Under the pieces are notes generated by a model. It saw only the letters and a program-made list of their open reading frames with translations. It searched no databases and had not been told where the DNA came from. DNA of 5,273 nt from JAQVQN01 sp964428885 (GTDB taxonomy: Bacteria > Verrucomicrobiota > Kiritimatiellia > RFP12 > UBA1067): positions 1 through 5,273 of the forward strand of contig CAYRZP010000129.1 of assembly GCA_964428885.1 (NCBI GenBank), given 5' to 3'. Positions 1-5,273 of this stretch are shown here, piece by piece; the first letter of the stretch is position 1, and the number at the start of each line of letters is the position of its first letter. The translations under genes and the position numbers were made by a program.

Positions 1-762
1 AAACAGCTCGGCACTGAAGACGAACGAGATTTGTTCCCAGAAGCAATCAGGATCATCCGGGAGATGAAGCCAAAGGCAGTCATGTTGGAAAACGTTCCGG
101 GATTTGCATCGGCCAAATTCTCTGAATATCGCGACACGTTGCGCATGCGGTTGTTGGATATGGGCTATGAATCTGACTGGCGGGTCTTGCAGGCATCCGA
201 CTACGGGGTTCCGCAATTGCGCCCTCGGTTTATACTTGTTGCGCTACCCCCGAGTAGAATGTCCTTTTTTGAGTGGCCTCAGCCGATTTGCAGACAGGCA
301 ACCGTTGGCGATACACTTCAAGACTTGATCGCGCAGAAAGGATGGAAAGGTGCTAAGAAGTGGGCGGCGAAAGCACAAAAAATCGCGCCTACCATTGTCG
401 GCGGATCAAAAAAGCATGGCGGCCCTGATTTGGGGCCAACGCGTGCCCGAAAACAGTGGCGTGAATTGGGCGTTGACGGTTTGGGGATAGCCAACGAACC
501 TCCTGACTCCGATTTTCCGGCAGAGGCCTTACCCCGCCTAACAGTCCGTATGGTTGCAAGAATACAGGGGTTCCCTGATTTTTGGAAGTTCAGCGGGAAG
601 AAGACAGCGGCCTATCGTCAAGTAGGCAATGCTTTCCCGCCGCCTGTTGCTTCATCCGTCGGACAAGCAATTGCCCGTGCTCTTGACGGCAAGTATCCGA
701 CGCAACATTCAAGCCGGGCAATTCAGTTGAAATTATTGGAGCAGACAGTTCCGTGCTGTTGA
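1..762 (+). CDS. DNA (cytosine-5) methyltransferase, C-terminal part (5' end outside window)
   Basis: This enzyme transfers a methyl group from AdoMet to carbon 5 of cytosine in a specific DNA sequence. The frame is open from base 1 and ends at TGA 760-762, so 253 residues are visible. Seen, in fragment numbering: motif IV E30-N31-V32 followed by P-G-F; motif VIII Q72-L-R74-P-R76 after A-S-D-Y-G-V-P; a central variable stretch, probably the target recognition domain, about 100-175; motif IX R179-L-T-V-R with I-Q-G-F-P at 188-192; and motif X Y205-R-Q-V-G-N-A-F-P-P-P-V. Motif I and the catalytic Pro-Cys-Gln loop must lie upstream; roughly 60-90 residues are missing. A TTG at 31 is in frame but is not a credible start, because conserved sequence (D-E-R-D-L-F-P-E) runs through it. 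The gene is less GC-rich than the parvulin and hemL, which suggests acquisition. Family is very likely; target sequence and partner nuclease are unknown. Confidence 0.95.
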   Translation, partial: KQLGTEDERDLFPEAIRIIREMKPKAVMLENVPGFASAKFSEYRDTLRMRLLDMGYESDWRVLQASDYGVPQLRPRFILVALPPSRMSFFEWPQPICRQATVGDTLQDLIAQKGWKGAKKWAAKAQKIAPTIVGGSKKHGGPDLGPTRARKQWRELGVDGLGIANEPPDSDFPAEALPRLTVRMVARIQGFPDFWKFSGKKTAAYRQVGNAFPPPVASSVGQAIARALDGKYPTQHSSRAIQLKLLEQTVPCC

Positions 763-840
763 TGATTAGACAGGCGAGGGAGACATGAGCAGAAGGCTGT
801 GTTTGAATGGCTAAAGAGCAAATTTGAAAATCCATGAATT

Positions 841-897
841 GCTAAACATGGAGCCGAAGGCGACGGATAAACTCGCGCCTTAGCTTCAGCGTTGAGC
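841..897 (+). repeat. attC-like integron recombination site (candidate)
   Basis: This is a 57-base imperfect palindrome lying 78 bases after the methyltransferase stop. The 3' end is GTTGAGC (891-897), which fits the integron R' core GTTRRRY exactly. The 5' end is GCTAAAC (841-847), which fits RYYYAAC except at one base; the two ends pair at 6 of 7 positions. Inside, AAGGCG (857-862) pairs perfectly with CGCCTT (876-881). Outside that stem, GAGC (851-854) pairs with GCTT (883-886) by three Watson-Crick pairs and one G-T. The two arms differ in length (two bases 855-856 against one base 882), recalling the extrahelical bases of real attC sites. Length and orientation, at the 3' end of a gene read on the same strand, match known attC sites. 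Cleavage would fall between 891 and 892. This is pattern recognition on one site with no second copy in the window, so chance cannot be excluded. Confidence 0.5.
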
Positions 898-907
898 GGT
901 CGGGAAG

Positions 908-914
908 AAAGGTG
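908..914 (+). promoter_or_regulatory. Ribosome binding site deciding the parvulin start
   Basis: The purine-rich AAAGGTG lies just upstream of ATG 918, with about 5 bases between AAGG and the start. An in-frame GTG at 912 falls inside this motif and is therefore a poor start candidate. Confidence 0.6.
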
Positions 915-917
915 AGG

Positions 918-1802
918 ATGCAGAGAGTAAAAGTCAACGGGCAGGTGATTCCGCAAGAGGCGGTGCAGTTTGAACTCGAGCGGCTGGTCCGTTTTTATGC
1001 CGAGCACGGCATGCCGCAGGATCAGATCCGGGCACAGTTGCCGGAGCTGGTCAAGAAGGCCACGGAGCAGGCGGTGGGGGCTAAGCTGCTGATTGATGAG
1101 GCGGACAGGCTGGACCTGCGGGTCAGCGACGAGGTTTTAGAGGCGCGGGTGCGCGAGATCACGGAGCAGGTCGGCGGACGCGAGGCCTTTGAAAATGCCT
1201 TGGCCGCGCAGAAGAGCGGCGAGGCCGCTTTCCGTGAGCAGTTGCGGCGCGGGCTCAAGGTGGACATGCTGGTGGACAGGGTCTCGGCGGGTGTGGCGGA
1301 GCCGACCGAGGACGAGATCAGGCGGCATTTTGACGAGCACAAGGATGAGTACGCCACGGGCGAGCGTGTGCTGGCGCAGCACATCCTGATCACGCCGGAC
1401 GGCGACACGCAGACGTCCAAAGACGAGGCCCGCGCCAAGATCGAGGGCATCCGCGAGCGGGTCCGGGCGGGCAAGTCGTTCTCGGACGAGGCGGCGGCGC
1501 ACTCGATGTGCCCGAGCGGCAAGGACGGCGGCAGCCTGGGCTGGTTCAGCCGCGGGATGATGGTGCCGGAGTTTGATCAGGCCGTCTTCTCGATGAACGT
1601 GGGCGAGGTGAGCGAAATCATCGAGACGCAGTTCGGCTACCACATCATCTACAAGACCGACCACGAGGCCGCCGGCGAGGCGGATTTCGACCAGGTGCGC
1701 GAGAAGATCCGCGACTTCCTGCGCCATGCCCGCCGCGGCGAGGCCATGACCGCCCATGTCGAGGAGCTGAAGGCGAAAGCCAAGATCGAGGTGGAGTCTT
1801 GA
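918..1802 (+). CDS. Parvulin-type peptidyl-prolyl cis-trans isomerase, NifM/SurA-like, without signal peptide
   Basis: The protein has 294 residues and is a predicted folding helper that isomerises peptide bonds before proline. Residues 1-125 are a charged, helical SurA_N/trigger-factor-like chaperone region beginning V-N-G-Q-V-I. Residues about 150-247 are a PpiC/rotamase domain. Visible hallmarks are A-Q-H155-I-L, S-M-C198-P-S-G, G-G-S-L-G-W-F (204-210), V-P-E-F-D (216-220) and F-G-Y-H242-I-I; the two histidines and the cysteine match conserved parvulin active-site positions. A charged helical tail, about 256-290, follows. Most bacterial relatives (PrsA, SurA, PpiD) carry an export signal or membrane anchor; this one has none from ATG 918 or from the alternative GTG 912, so a cytosolic role like that of NifM is inferred. 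Composition is strongly GC-rich like hemL, so it looks native to the chromosome. Its client is unknown. Confidence 0.9.
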   Translation: MQRVKVNGQVIPQEAVQFELERLVRFYAEHGMPQDQIRAQLPELVKKATEQAVGAKLLIDEADRLDLRVSDEVLEARVREITEQVGGREAFENALAAQKSGEAAFREQLRRGLKVDMLVDRVSAGVAEPTEDEIRRHFDEHKDEYATGERVLAQHILITPDGDTQTSKDEARAKIEGIRERVRAGKSFSDEAAAHSMCPSGKDGGSLGWFSRGMMVPEFDQAVFSMNVGEVSEIIETQFGYHIIYKTDHEAAGEADFDQVREKIRDFLRHARRGEAMTAHVEELKAKAKIEVES

Positions 1803-1814
1803 GTAAAAACTGTT

Positions 1815-1831
1815 ATGAGGAATGATCTCAT
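1815..1831 (+). promoter_or_regulatory. Small hairpin overlapping the ribosome binding site of the next gene
   Basis: ATGAG (1815-1819) can pair with CTCAT (1827-1831) around a 7-base loop. The stem covers part of the GAGGA Shine-Dalgarno motif (1817-1821) and the first two bases of the ATG at 1830. It could dampen translation, but five base pairs are weak and chance is possible. It has no T run, so it is not a convincing terminator for the parvulin gene. Confidence 0.25.
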
Positions 1832-2135
1832 GGAAAATAAGTTTGTTAGAGAGAAACATGTTTATCGGAAAGATACTTTTGCCAAAATTAGCAAATATAA
1901 AGCAAACTTATCTTGTCGCAAAGCAAAAGCAAATAAACCGGATCGGAGGCAAGATTTCACGGTTATTGGTTTTTGGCCTGACACAATGCAACGTTTTGCT
2001 AGTTCATTTTGTGCAAAGAATTCGAATGAAGCAGAAGAGATGTGTTTTCGCCAATATGAGGGTGTTGCTATTTGTGGTGTACTCCAAGGATCGCATGATT
2101 GTGTGGATACGCACACATATGTGCATCCAAAATAA
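1830..2135 (+). CDS. Small uncharacterised protein, 101 residues
   Basis: I do not recognise this gene. The chosen start, ATG 1830, has GAGGA at 1817-1821 with an 8-base spacer; the in-frame ATG at 1815 has no ribosome binding site. Residues 1-42 are very basic (many Lys and Arg). Residues 43-100 look like a compact folded unit: alternating hydrophobics F-T-V-I-G-F-W-P-D, then Q-R-F, an acidic helix N-E-A-E-E, and G-V-A-I-C-G-V-L-Q-G ending near V-D-T. Cysteines occur at 29, 61, 72, 82 and 91, but with no zinc-binding spacing. There is no signal peptide or membrane segment. The gene is very AT-rich and ends 35 bases before the endonuclease start on the same strand, so the two may be co-transcribed. 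A frame at 1822-2151 overlaps it almost completely; I prefer this one because of its ribosome binding site and more protein-like composition. It may still be non-coding. Confidence 0.5.
   Translation: MENKFVREKHVYRKDTFAKISKYKANLSCRKAKANKPDRRQDFTVIGFWPDTMQRFASSFCAKNSNEAEEMCFRQYEGVAICGVLQGSHDCVDTHTYVHPK
2100..2124. promoter_or_regulatory. Nested palindromes upstream of the endonuclease gene
   Basis: TGTGTG (2100-2105) pairs with CACACA (2112-2117) around a 6-base loop, and overlaps a perfect 10-base palindrome, CACATATGTG (2114-2123). The two structures are mutually exclusive. They lie within the 3' end of the small gene, about 50-70 bases before the endonuclease start. This could be an operator or RNA switch, or chance in a TG/CA-rich stretch. 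Confidence 0.25.
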
Positions 2136-2170
2136 TCTTATTTATTATTGAGACAAAAACGAGAGCCGAT

Positions 2171-3190
2171 ATGAATGATGCAGTTGCAGTCTTTGAGGTT
2201 TCCTCTCGATACTCCAACGAACAAATCTTTAAGTCGCTAGGCATTGGTAATACAGGCGGGATTAGAGTAAAAAGAGGATTAGATGGAGAAATTAAACGTA
2301 TTGCAGTTTTCACTTCAATTCCGACTGTCCGACAATTGGCAGAGAATCCTTATCATGATCGGATGGAGGGCGAAACGCTCATTTACACAGGAGCGGGTAA
2401 AGCTGGTGAACAAAACGTTTCTGGGGCTAATGCGCGAATAGGTGAACAGCCGACGAAGAAGTTCCCCATCTACGCGTTCATCCAGATGGCCGGTAGGAGA
2501 GATCGTTCAGCAGGTGTCCGGCGATGGGGATTTCTTGGGTTGCTTGAATATCTGAGAGGGTATCAGGAGAATCAGTTGGACGCGCACAAAGAAAAACGAA
2601 CAGTGTGGATGTTTGAGTTCCGTGTTCACTCAGATCCACTTAATGTACCGCTGGCGAACGATGCTGAGATCATGCGCACTTTGCTAGACACAACCGGGGG
2701 CGCTAACGACGAAGATAGAGATGTGGTTTCTCATGTCGGTGAGACATCGACCCCATCCGATTCGGATTTACTTGAGCTTGAAGATGTTAGAAAGAGACTT
2801 CTCGCATATAATCCTGAGCATTTCGAGCATGTTATATCAAATGTTTTACAGTTTTCAGGATTTGACAGGGTTGAGGTTACCCGGTATTCGCAAGACGGTG
2901 GTATTGATATCAATGCGCGTCTCGAAAGGAACGTGTGGCCGTTACGACACTTGTTGACTCAAATCCAAGCGAAAAGATGGCTGCATACTGTCGGACGTAA
3001 AGAGGTCGCGGAACTTCGGGGCAGCCTTCAGCCGCATGCTGCAGGATGTATTGTTACAACCAGTCATTTTTCAAGGGCTGCAATCGCCGAATCAGTAGAG
3101 TCTGGAAAGGTTCCTATCACCATCGTTGACGGGTATGAGTTGGCTAGAATAGTTAGGGCGGCCAAAACAAGAGGACACGTGTTGTTTTGA
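2171..3190 (+). CDS. Restriction endonuclease: SRA-like N-terminal domain plus Mrr-type nuclease domain
   Basis: The protein has 339 residues and is a predicted DNA-cleaving defence enzyme. Residues about 20-160 resemble the SRA-like domain of ScoMcrA-type restriction proteins: G-I-G-N-T-G-G-I-R (24-32), A-V-F-T-S (45-49), N-P-Y-H-D-R (59-64), I-Y-T-G-A-G (71-76) with G-E-Q (79-81), F-P-I-Y-A-F (98-103) and R-R-W-G-F-L-G (117-123). SRA domains flip out and read modified cytosines; that role is inferred here. An acidic, Ser/Thr-rich linker (about 165-205) follows. Residues about 210-335 match the Mrr catalytic domain of the PD-(D/E)XK fold: F218-E, D242-G-G-I-D246-I, Q266-A-K268, T-T-S-H-F-S (296-301) and I-V-D-G (318-321). 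D246 and Q266-x-K268 are the likely metal and catalytic residues. Start ATG 2171 has GAGAG 5 bases upstream; an in-frame TTG at 2099 only adds an unlikely leader. AT-rich, probably acquired. A methylation-dependent type IV role is likeliest; a type II enzyme is possible. Confidence 0.88.
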   Translation: MNDAVAVFEVSSRYSNEQIFKSLGIGNTGGIRVKRGLDGEIKRIAVFTSIPTVRQLAENPYHDRMEGETLIYTGAGKAGEQNVSGANARIGEQPTKKFPIYAFIQMAGRRDRSAGVRRWGFLGLLEYLRGYQENQLDAHKEKRTVWMFEFRVHSDPLNVPLANDAEIMRTLLDTTGGANDEDRDVVSHVGETSTPSDSDLLELEDVRKRLLAYNPEHFEHVISNVLQFSGFDRVEVTRYSQDGGIDINARLERNVWPLRHLLTQIQAKRWLHTVGRKEVAELRGSLQPHAAGCIVTTSHFSRAAIAESVESGKVPITIVDGYELARIVRAAKTRGHVLF

Positions 3191-3244
3191 ACCGAAAAGT
3201 CATAGGCCGTATCCCATGTAAAAGAAGTAGAAAATGGCGGATTT
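3191..3244. other. Short spacer before hemL
   Basis: This 54-base gap marks the return from AT-rich to GC-rich DNA. I see no terminator, no attC-like core and no obvious target-site duplication matching the region after the parvulin gene. The hemL ribosome binding site is weak; GGCGGA (3236-3241) is the only purine-rich candidate and lies unusually close to the ATG. Confidence 0.5.
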
Positions 3245-4519
3245 ATGCTGAAGCATGAAGAGTTGTATGCGCGGGCGTGCCGGGTGATGCCGGGAGGGGT
3301 CAACAGCCCGGTGCGGGCCTTTAACGGGGTGGGCGGCACGCCGGTGTACGTGGAGTCGGGTTCAGGCTCGAAGATCCGCACGGCCGACGGGCGCACGCTG
3401 ACAGACTTCTGCTGCTCGTGGGGCGCGATGATCCTGGGTCACGCGCATGAAGAGGTGGTTGAGGCGATCCGCGCGCGCGCGGCCAAGGGCACGACCTTCG
3501 GGATCAACACGCCGGACGAGGTGGCTCTGGCGGAGCGGCTGTGCGCGCTGGCGCCGGGGCTGGAGCGCGTGCGTCTGGTAAATTCCGGCACCGAGGCGGT
3601 GATGACGGCGCTGCGGCTGGCGCGCGGGGTGACCGGGCGGGACAAGCTCATCAAGTTCGACGGGTGTTATCACGGTCACAGCGACAGTGTGCTGGTGTCG
3701 GCGGGCAGCGGTCTGCTGACCGGCGGCACGGTCAGCTCGCGCGGGATACCCGGTCATGTCGCGGCCGACACCTTTGTCGTGCCGTACAACAGCCTGGAGA
3801 GCGTGGAGCGCGTCGTTGCGGAGCGGGGGCCGGAGGTGGCGGCGATCATTGTTGAGCCGGTGGCGGGCAACATGGGGCTGGTGACGCCGCAGCCGGGATT
3901 TCTCGCCGGGCTCCGGCAGCTCGCGGACCGTTGCGGGGCGCTGCTGATCTTCGACGAGGTGATCAACGGGTTCCGCTTTAATTTCTCCACATACGGCGCG
4001 ATCGCGGGCGTGACGCCGGACCTGGTCACGCTGGGCAAGGTCATCGGCGGCGGCCTGCCGCTGGCGGCGGTGGGCGGCCGGGCCGCGGTGATGGACGAGC
4101 TGGCGCCCTGCGGCAAGATTTACCAGGCGGGGACCTTGTCGGGCAACCCGCTGGCTGTGGCGGCGGGGCTGAAGACGCTGGAGGTGCTGGAGCGGGACGA
4201 TCCGTACGCGCGCATGGCGGAGATGGGGCGTAAACTGGCGGAGGGCGTCAACGCGGCCGCGGCGGACAAGGGCGCGGCGCTGCGCTGCGCGCGGCTTGGA
4301 GGCGTGTTCACGCTCTTTTTCAACGGGGCGGAGGTGCGGAATCTTGACGAGGCGAAGCGTAGCGACACGAAGGCATACGCGGCCGCGTTCCACGCCCTGC
4401 TTGAGCGCGGGTATTATCTGCCGCCGTCGCAGTTCGAGGTCGGCTTCATCTCCGCCGCGCACAGCGAGGCGGATGTGGAGCGTTTTGTCGCGGCGGTTGC
4501 GCGGGGGTGTTTGAGCTAG
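3245..4519 (+). CDS. hemL: Glutamate-1-semialdehyde 2,1-aminomutase
   Basis: This PLP enzyme converts glutamate-1-semialdehyde to 5-aminolevulinate, the last step of the C5 route to tetrapyrroles such as heme, in the cytosol. The 424 residues match the usual length of about 425-430. Seen: an N-terminal V-M-P-G-G-V-N-S-P-V-R-A-F (14-26) typical of HemL; S-G-T-E (114-117) for phosphate binding; D-G-C-Y-H-G-H-S-D (139-147); a gating-loop region about 150-180; D237-E-V with G-F-R (242-244); T-L-G-K265, the Schiff-base lysine; G-T-L-S-G-N-P-L-A (296-304); and C-terminal A-H-S-E408. These features separate it from ordinary class III aminotransferases. The stretch I-N-G-F-R-F replaces the commoner M-T-G-F-R. 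Codon use is strongly GC-rich, as expected of a native core gene. HemA (glutamyl-tRNA reductase), its pathway partner, is not in the window. ATG 3245 is chosen because the conserved N terminus starts right after it. Confidence 0.97.
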   Translation: MLKHEELYARACRVMPGGVNSPVRAFNGVGGTPVYVESGSGSKIRTADGRTLTDFCCSWGAMILGHAHEEVVEAIRARAAKGTTFGINTPDEVALAERLCALAPGLERVRLVNSGTEAVMTALRLARGVTGRDKLIKFDGCYHGHSDSVLVSAGSGLLTGGTVSSRGIPGHVAADTFVVPYNSLESVERVVAERGPEVAAIIVEPVAGNMGLVTPQPGFLAGLRQLADRCGALLIFDEVINGFRFNFSTYGAIAGVTPDLVTLGKVIGGGLPLAAVGGRAAVMDELAPCGKIYQAGTLSGNPLAVAAGLKTLEVLERDDPYARMAEMGRKLAEGVNAAAADKGAALRCARLGGVFTLFFNGAEVRNLDEAKRSDTKAYAAAFHALLERGYYLPPSQFEVGFISAAHSEADVERFVAAVARGCLS

Positions 4520-4617
4520 TGAGTTTTGTGCGGGAGTTATTGCGGCCGGGATGCTGGACGCGATGACGAGGGTAAAAGGGAAGAGTATGGTGTGTGTGAG
4601 AGAGAAAGGATGATGTT
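4520..4617. other. Spacer between hemL and the isomerase-like gene
   Basis: This is a 98-base non-coding gap. It contains a short GT-rich then GA-rich run (about 4590-4607) leading into the ribosome binding site AAAGGA (4605-4610), 7 bases before ATG 4618. No clear terminator or promoter is seen, so read-through from hemL is possible. Confidence 0.5.
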
Positions 4618-5273
4618 ATGAATAATCCGGTGTGGTTGATGACTTCGGCGTTTCCGAAACTCAGTTTCGCTCAGGTGGTGCGTAAAGCCAAGGCGGCTGG
4701 CGCGCAAGGTCTGGAGCTGTGCGTTTTCCGCCGTGACGGCACACGGCAGGACCACGTGGCCACGCATCTGAATTACGATTCGTTCGGGCCGGACGACGCC
4801 AAGATGGTGTTGGACACGGCTGACAAGGAAAACCTGCGTTTTTCTGTGGGCGCTTACGACAATCTGCTGGGCGGCGAGCCCGCGGTTTGCGAGGCCAACC
4901 GGAATCACATCCTGAAACTGATACGCATCGCGCATCTTATGGGCGGCGACGCGAACGACGTTTGCGTGGGGAGTTTCGTGGGCTATAATCATGACCTCGG
5001 CAAGGAAGACGGCGGTTTCGCTAAAAACCTCGAGCTTTACGCCAAGGTTTTCAAACCGATCGTGAAATACGCCGAGGACCTTGGGGTCACCCTGACTTAT
5101 GAGAACTGCCCGATGGAGGGGTGGCGTCCGGCTACCGCGCCGACAACATACAACAATCTCCCGTGCACGCTGGCGGCCCGCAAACTCATGTACGCGCTGA
5201 TCCCGAGCAAGGCGCACGGCGAGACCTACGATCCTTCGCATGACGCATGGCAGAACATCGATCCGGTTGACGT
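4618..5273 (+). CDS. Sugar-phosphate isomerase/epimerase family protein (3' end outside window)
   Basis: The visible 218 residues belong to the xylose-isomerase-like TIM-barrel superfamily (AP endonuclease family 2 fold), whose members are metal-dependent sugar isomerases, epimerases and related enzymes. Seen: a short first strand W-L-M-T-S-A-F; an early acidic strand G-L-E33-L; a charged metal-ligand motif Y-E162-N-C-P-M-E-G-W (161-169); and Y-D205-P-S-H208 followed by W-Q-N-I-D (211-215), where the Glu, Asp and His are the expected metal ligands. There is no signal peptide. The frame stays open to the last base, so the C-terminal part, including any later ligands, is missing. ATG 4618 has a good AAAGGA ribosome binding site at 7 bases; nearby ATGs at 4610 and 4613 are in another frame. 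Moderate-to-high GC suggests a native gene. The substrate cannot be told from sequence; inositol or sugar catabolism is typical for the family. Confidence 0.88.
   Translation, partial: MNNPVWLMTSAFPKLSFAQVVRKAKAAGAQGLELCVFRRDGTRQDHVATHLNYDSFGPDDAKMVLDTADKENLRFSVGAYDNLLGGEPAVCEANRNHILKLIRIAHLMGGDANDVCVGSFVGYNHDLGKEDGGFAKNLELYAKVFKPIVKYAEDLGVTLTYENCPMEGWRPATAPTTYNNLPCTLAARKLMYALIPSKAHGETYDPSHDAWQNIDPVD

Larger units (their letters stand above)
763..917. other. Spacer between methyltransferase and parvulin genes
   Basis: This 155-base non-coding stretch marks the change from moderate to high GC. Its first half is AT-rich and holds only trivial frames, for example a nine-codon one from ATG 785. 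Its second half holds the attC-like palindrome and the ribosome binding site of the parvulin gene. No intrinsic terminator with a T run is visible. Confidence 0.7.

Noticed and set aside
857..881. Rho-independent terminator for the methyltransferase gene
   Set aside because: The AAGGCG/CGCCTT stem has a 13-base loop region and no following T run. The attC-like reading explains more of the structure.
1137..1859. A 240-residue open frame on the minus strand across the parvulin gene
   Set aside because: It is antisense to a gene with a full PpiC domain, and its composition is that of a GC-rich shadow frame.
1822..2151. An alternative 109-residue frame overlapping the small gene
   Set aside because: Its start lies directly at the GAGGA motif with no proper spacing, and its hydrophobic-basic composition looks like a shifted reading of the preferred frame.
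2099..2170. N-terminal extension of the endonuclease from TTG 2099
   Set aside because: It lacks a ribosome binding site, overlaps the small gene and adds a non-conserved leader. ATG 2171 has GAGAG at a suitable distance.
1803..3244. Second attC site or direct repeats bounding the AT-rich segment
   Set aside because: I looked for GTTRRRY with a matching upstream RYYYAAC near 1803-1870 and 3191-3244 and for matching short repeats at the two ends. Near matches such as GTTAGAG (1844-1850) miss the consensus and have no partner arm.
3362..4462. A 366-residue open frame on the minus strand across hemL
   Set aside because: It is antisense to a complete, motif-rich hemL. Its Arg/His/Ala/Gln-rich composition is the usual shadow of GC-rich coding DNA.
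4537..5241. A 234-residue open frame on the minus strand near the window end
   Set aside because: It lies opposite the isomerase-like gene, which has clear E-N-C-P-M and D-P-S-H motifs and a good ribosome binding site. The minus frame shows no recognisable motif.

Overview
The window is a compositional mosaic from a bacterial chromosome. Two GC-rich housekeeping genes, a parvulin-type prolyl isomerase and hemL, plus the start of a GC-rich sugar-phosphate isomerase/epimerase-like gene, form the backbone. Clearly AT-richer defence-type genes lie before and between them. Hand counts of single 60-base lines gave about 52% GC in the methyltransferase, 72% in the parvulin, 30% in the small ORF, 40% in the endonuclease and 67% in hemL. 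No gene is diagnostic of a phylum. The GC-rich backbone, the leaderless NifM/SurA-like parvulin and a xylose-isomerase-like TIM-barrel protein with EN-C-P-M and D-P-S-H motifs would fit the Planctomycetota/Verrucomicrobiota/Kiritimatiellota/Lentisphaerota group, but that is a weak inference.

Layout, all genes on the plus strand: (1) 1-762, the C-terminal part of a DNA (cytosine-5) methyltransferase; its start, AdoMet motif I and catalytic Pro-Cys loop lie upstream of the window. (2) 763-917, a spacer holding an imperfect palindrome at 841-897 that resembles an integron attC recombination site, placed at the GC boundary. (3) 918-1802, a parvulin-like protein without a signal peptide. (4) 1830-2135, a small unrecognised AT-rich gene with a good ribosome binding site. 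(5) 2171-3190, a two-domain restriction endonuclease with an N-terminal SRA-like domain and a C-terminal Mrr-type nuclease domain. (6) 3245-4519, hemL, complete. (7) 4618-5273, a sugar-phosphate isomerase/epimerase family gene cut by the window end.

How the genes fit together: HemL acts in C5-pathway tetrapyrrole synthesis and is probably unrelated to its neighbours. The methyltransferase and the Mrr-type endonuclease could be read as a restriction-modification pair, but a housekeeping-like parvulin gene lies between them. The endonuclease architecture also suggests recognition of modified DNA, which would clash with a cytosine methyltransferase in the same cell unless their specificities differ. 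The most useful new reading is that the methyltransferase is the last cassette of an integron array ending at the attC-like site. The 1803-3244 segment would then be a separate AT-rich defence insertion (small protein plus endonuclease) between two core genes. No tRNA, rRNA, CRISPR array, transposase or insertion sequence was seen.
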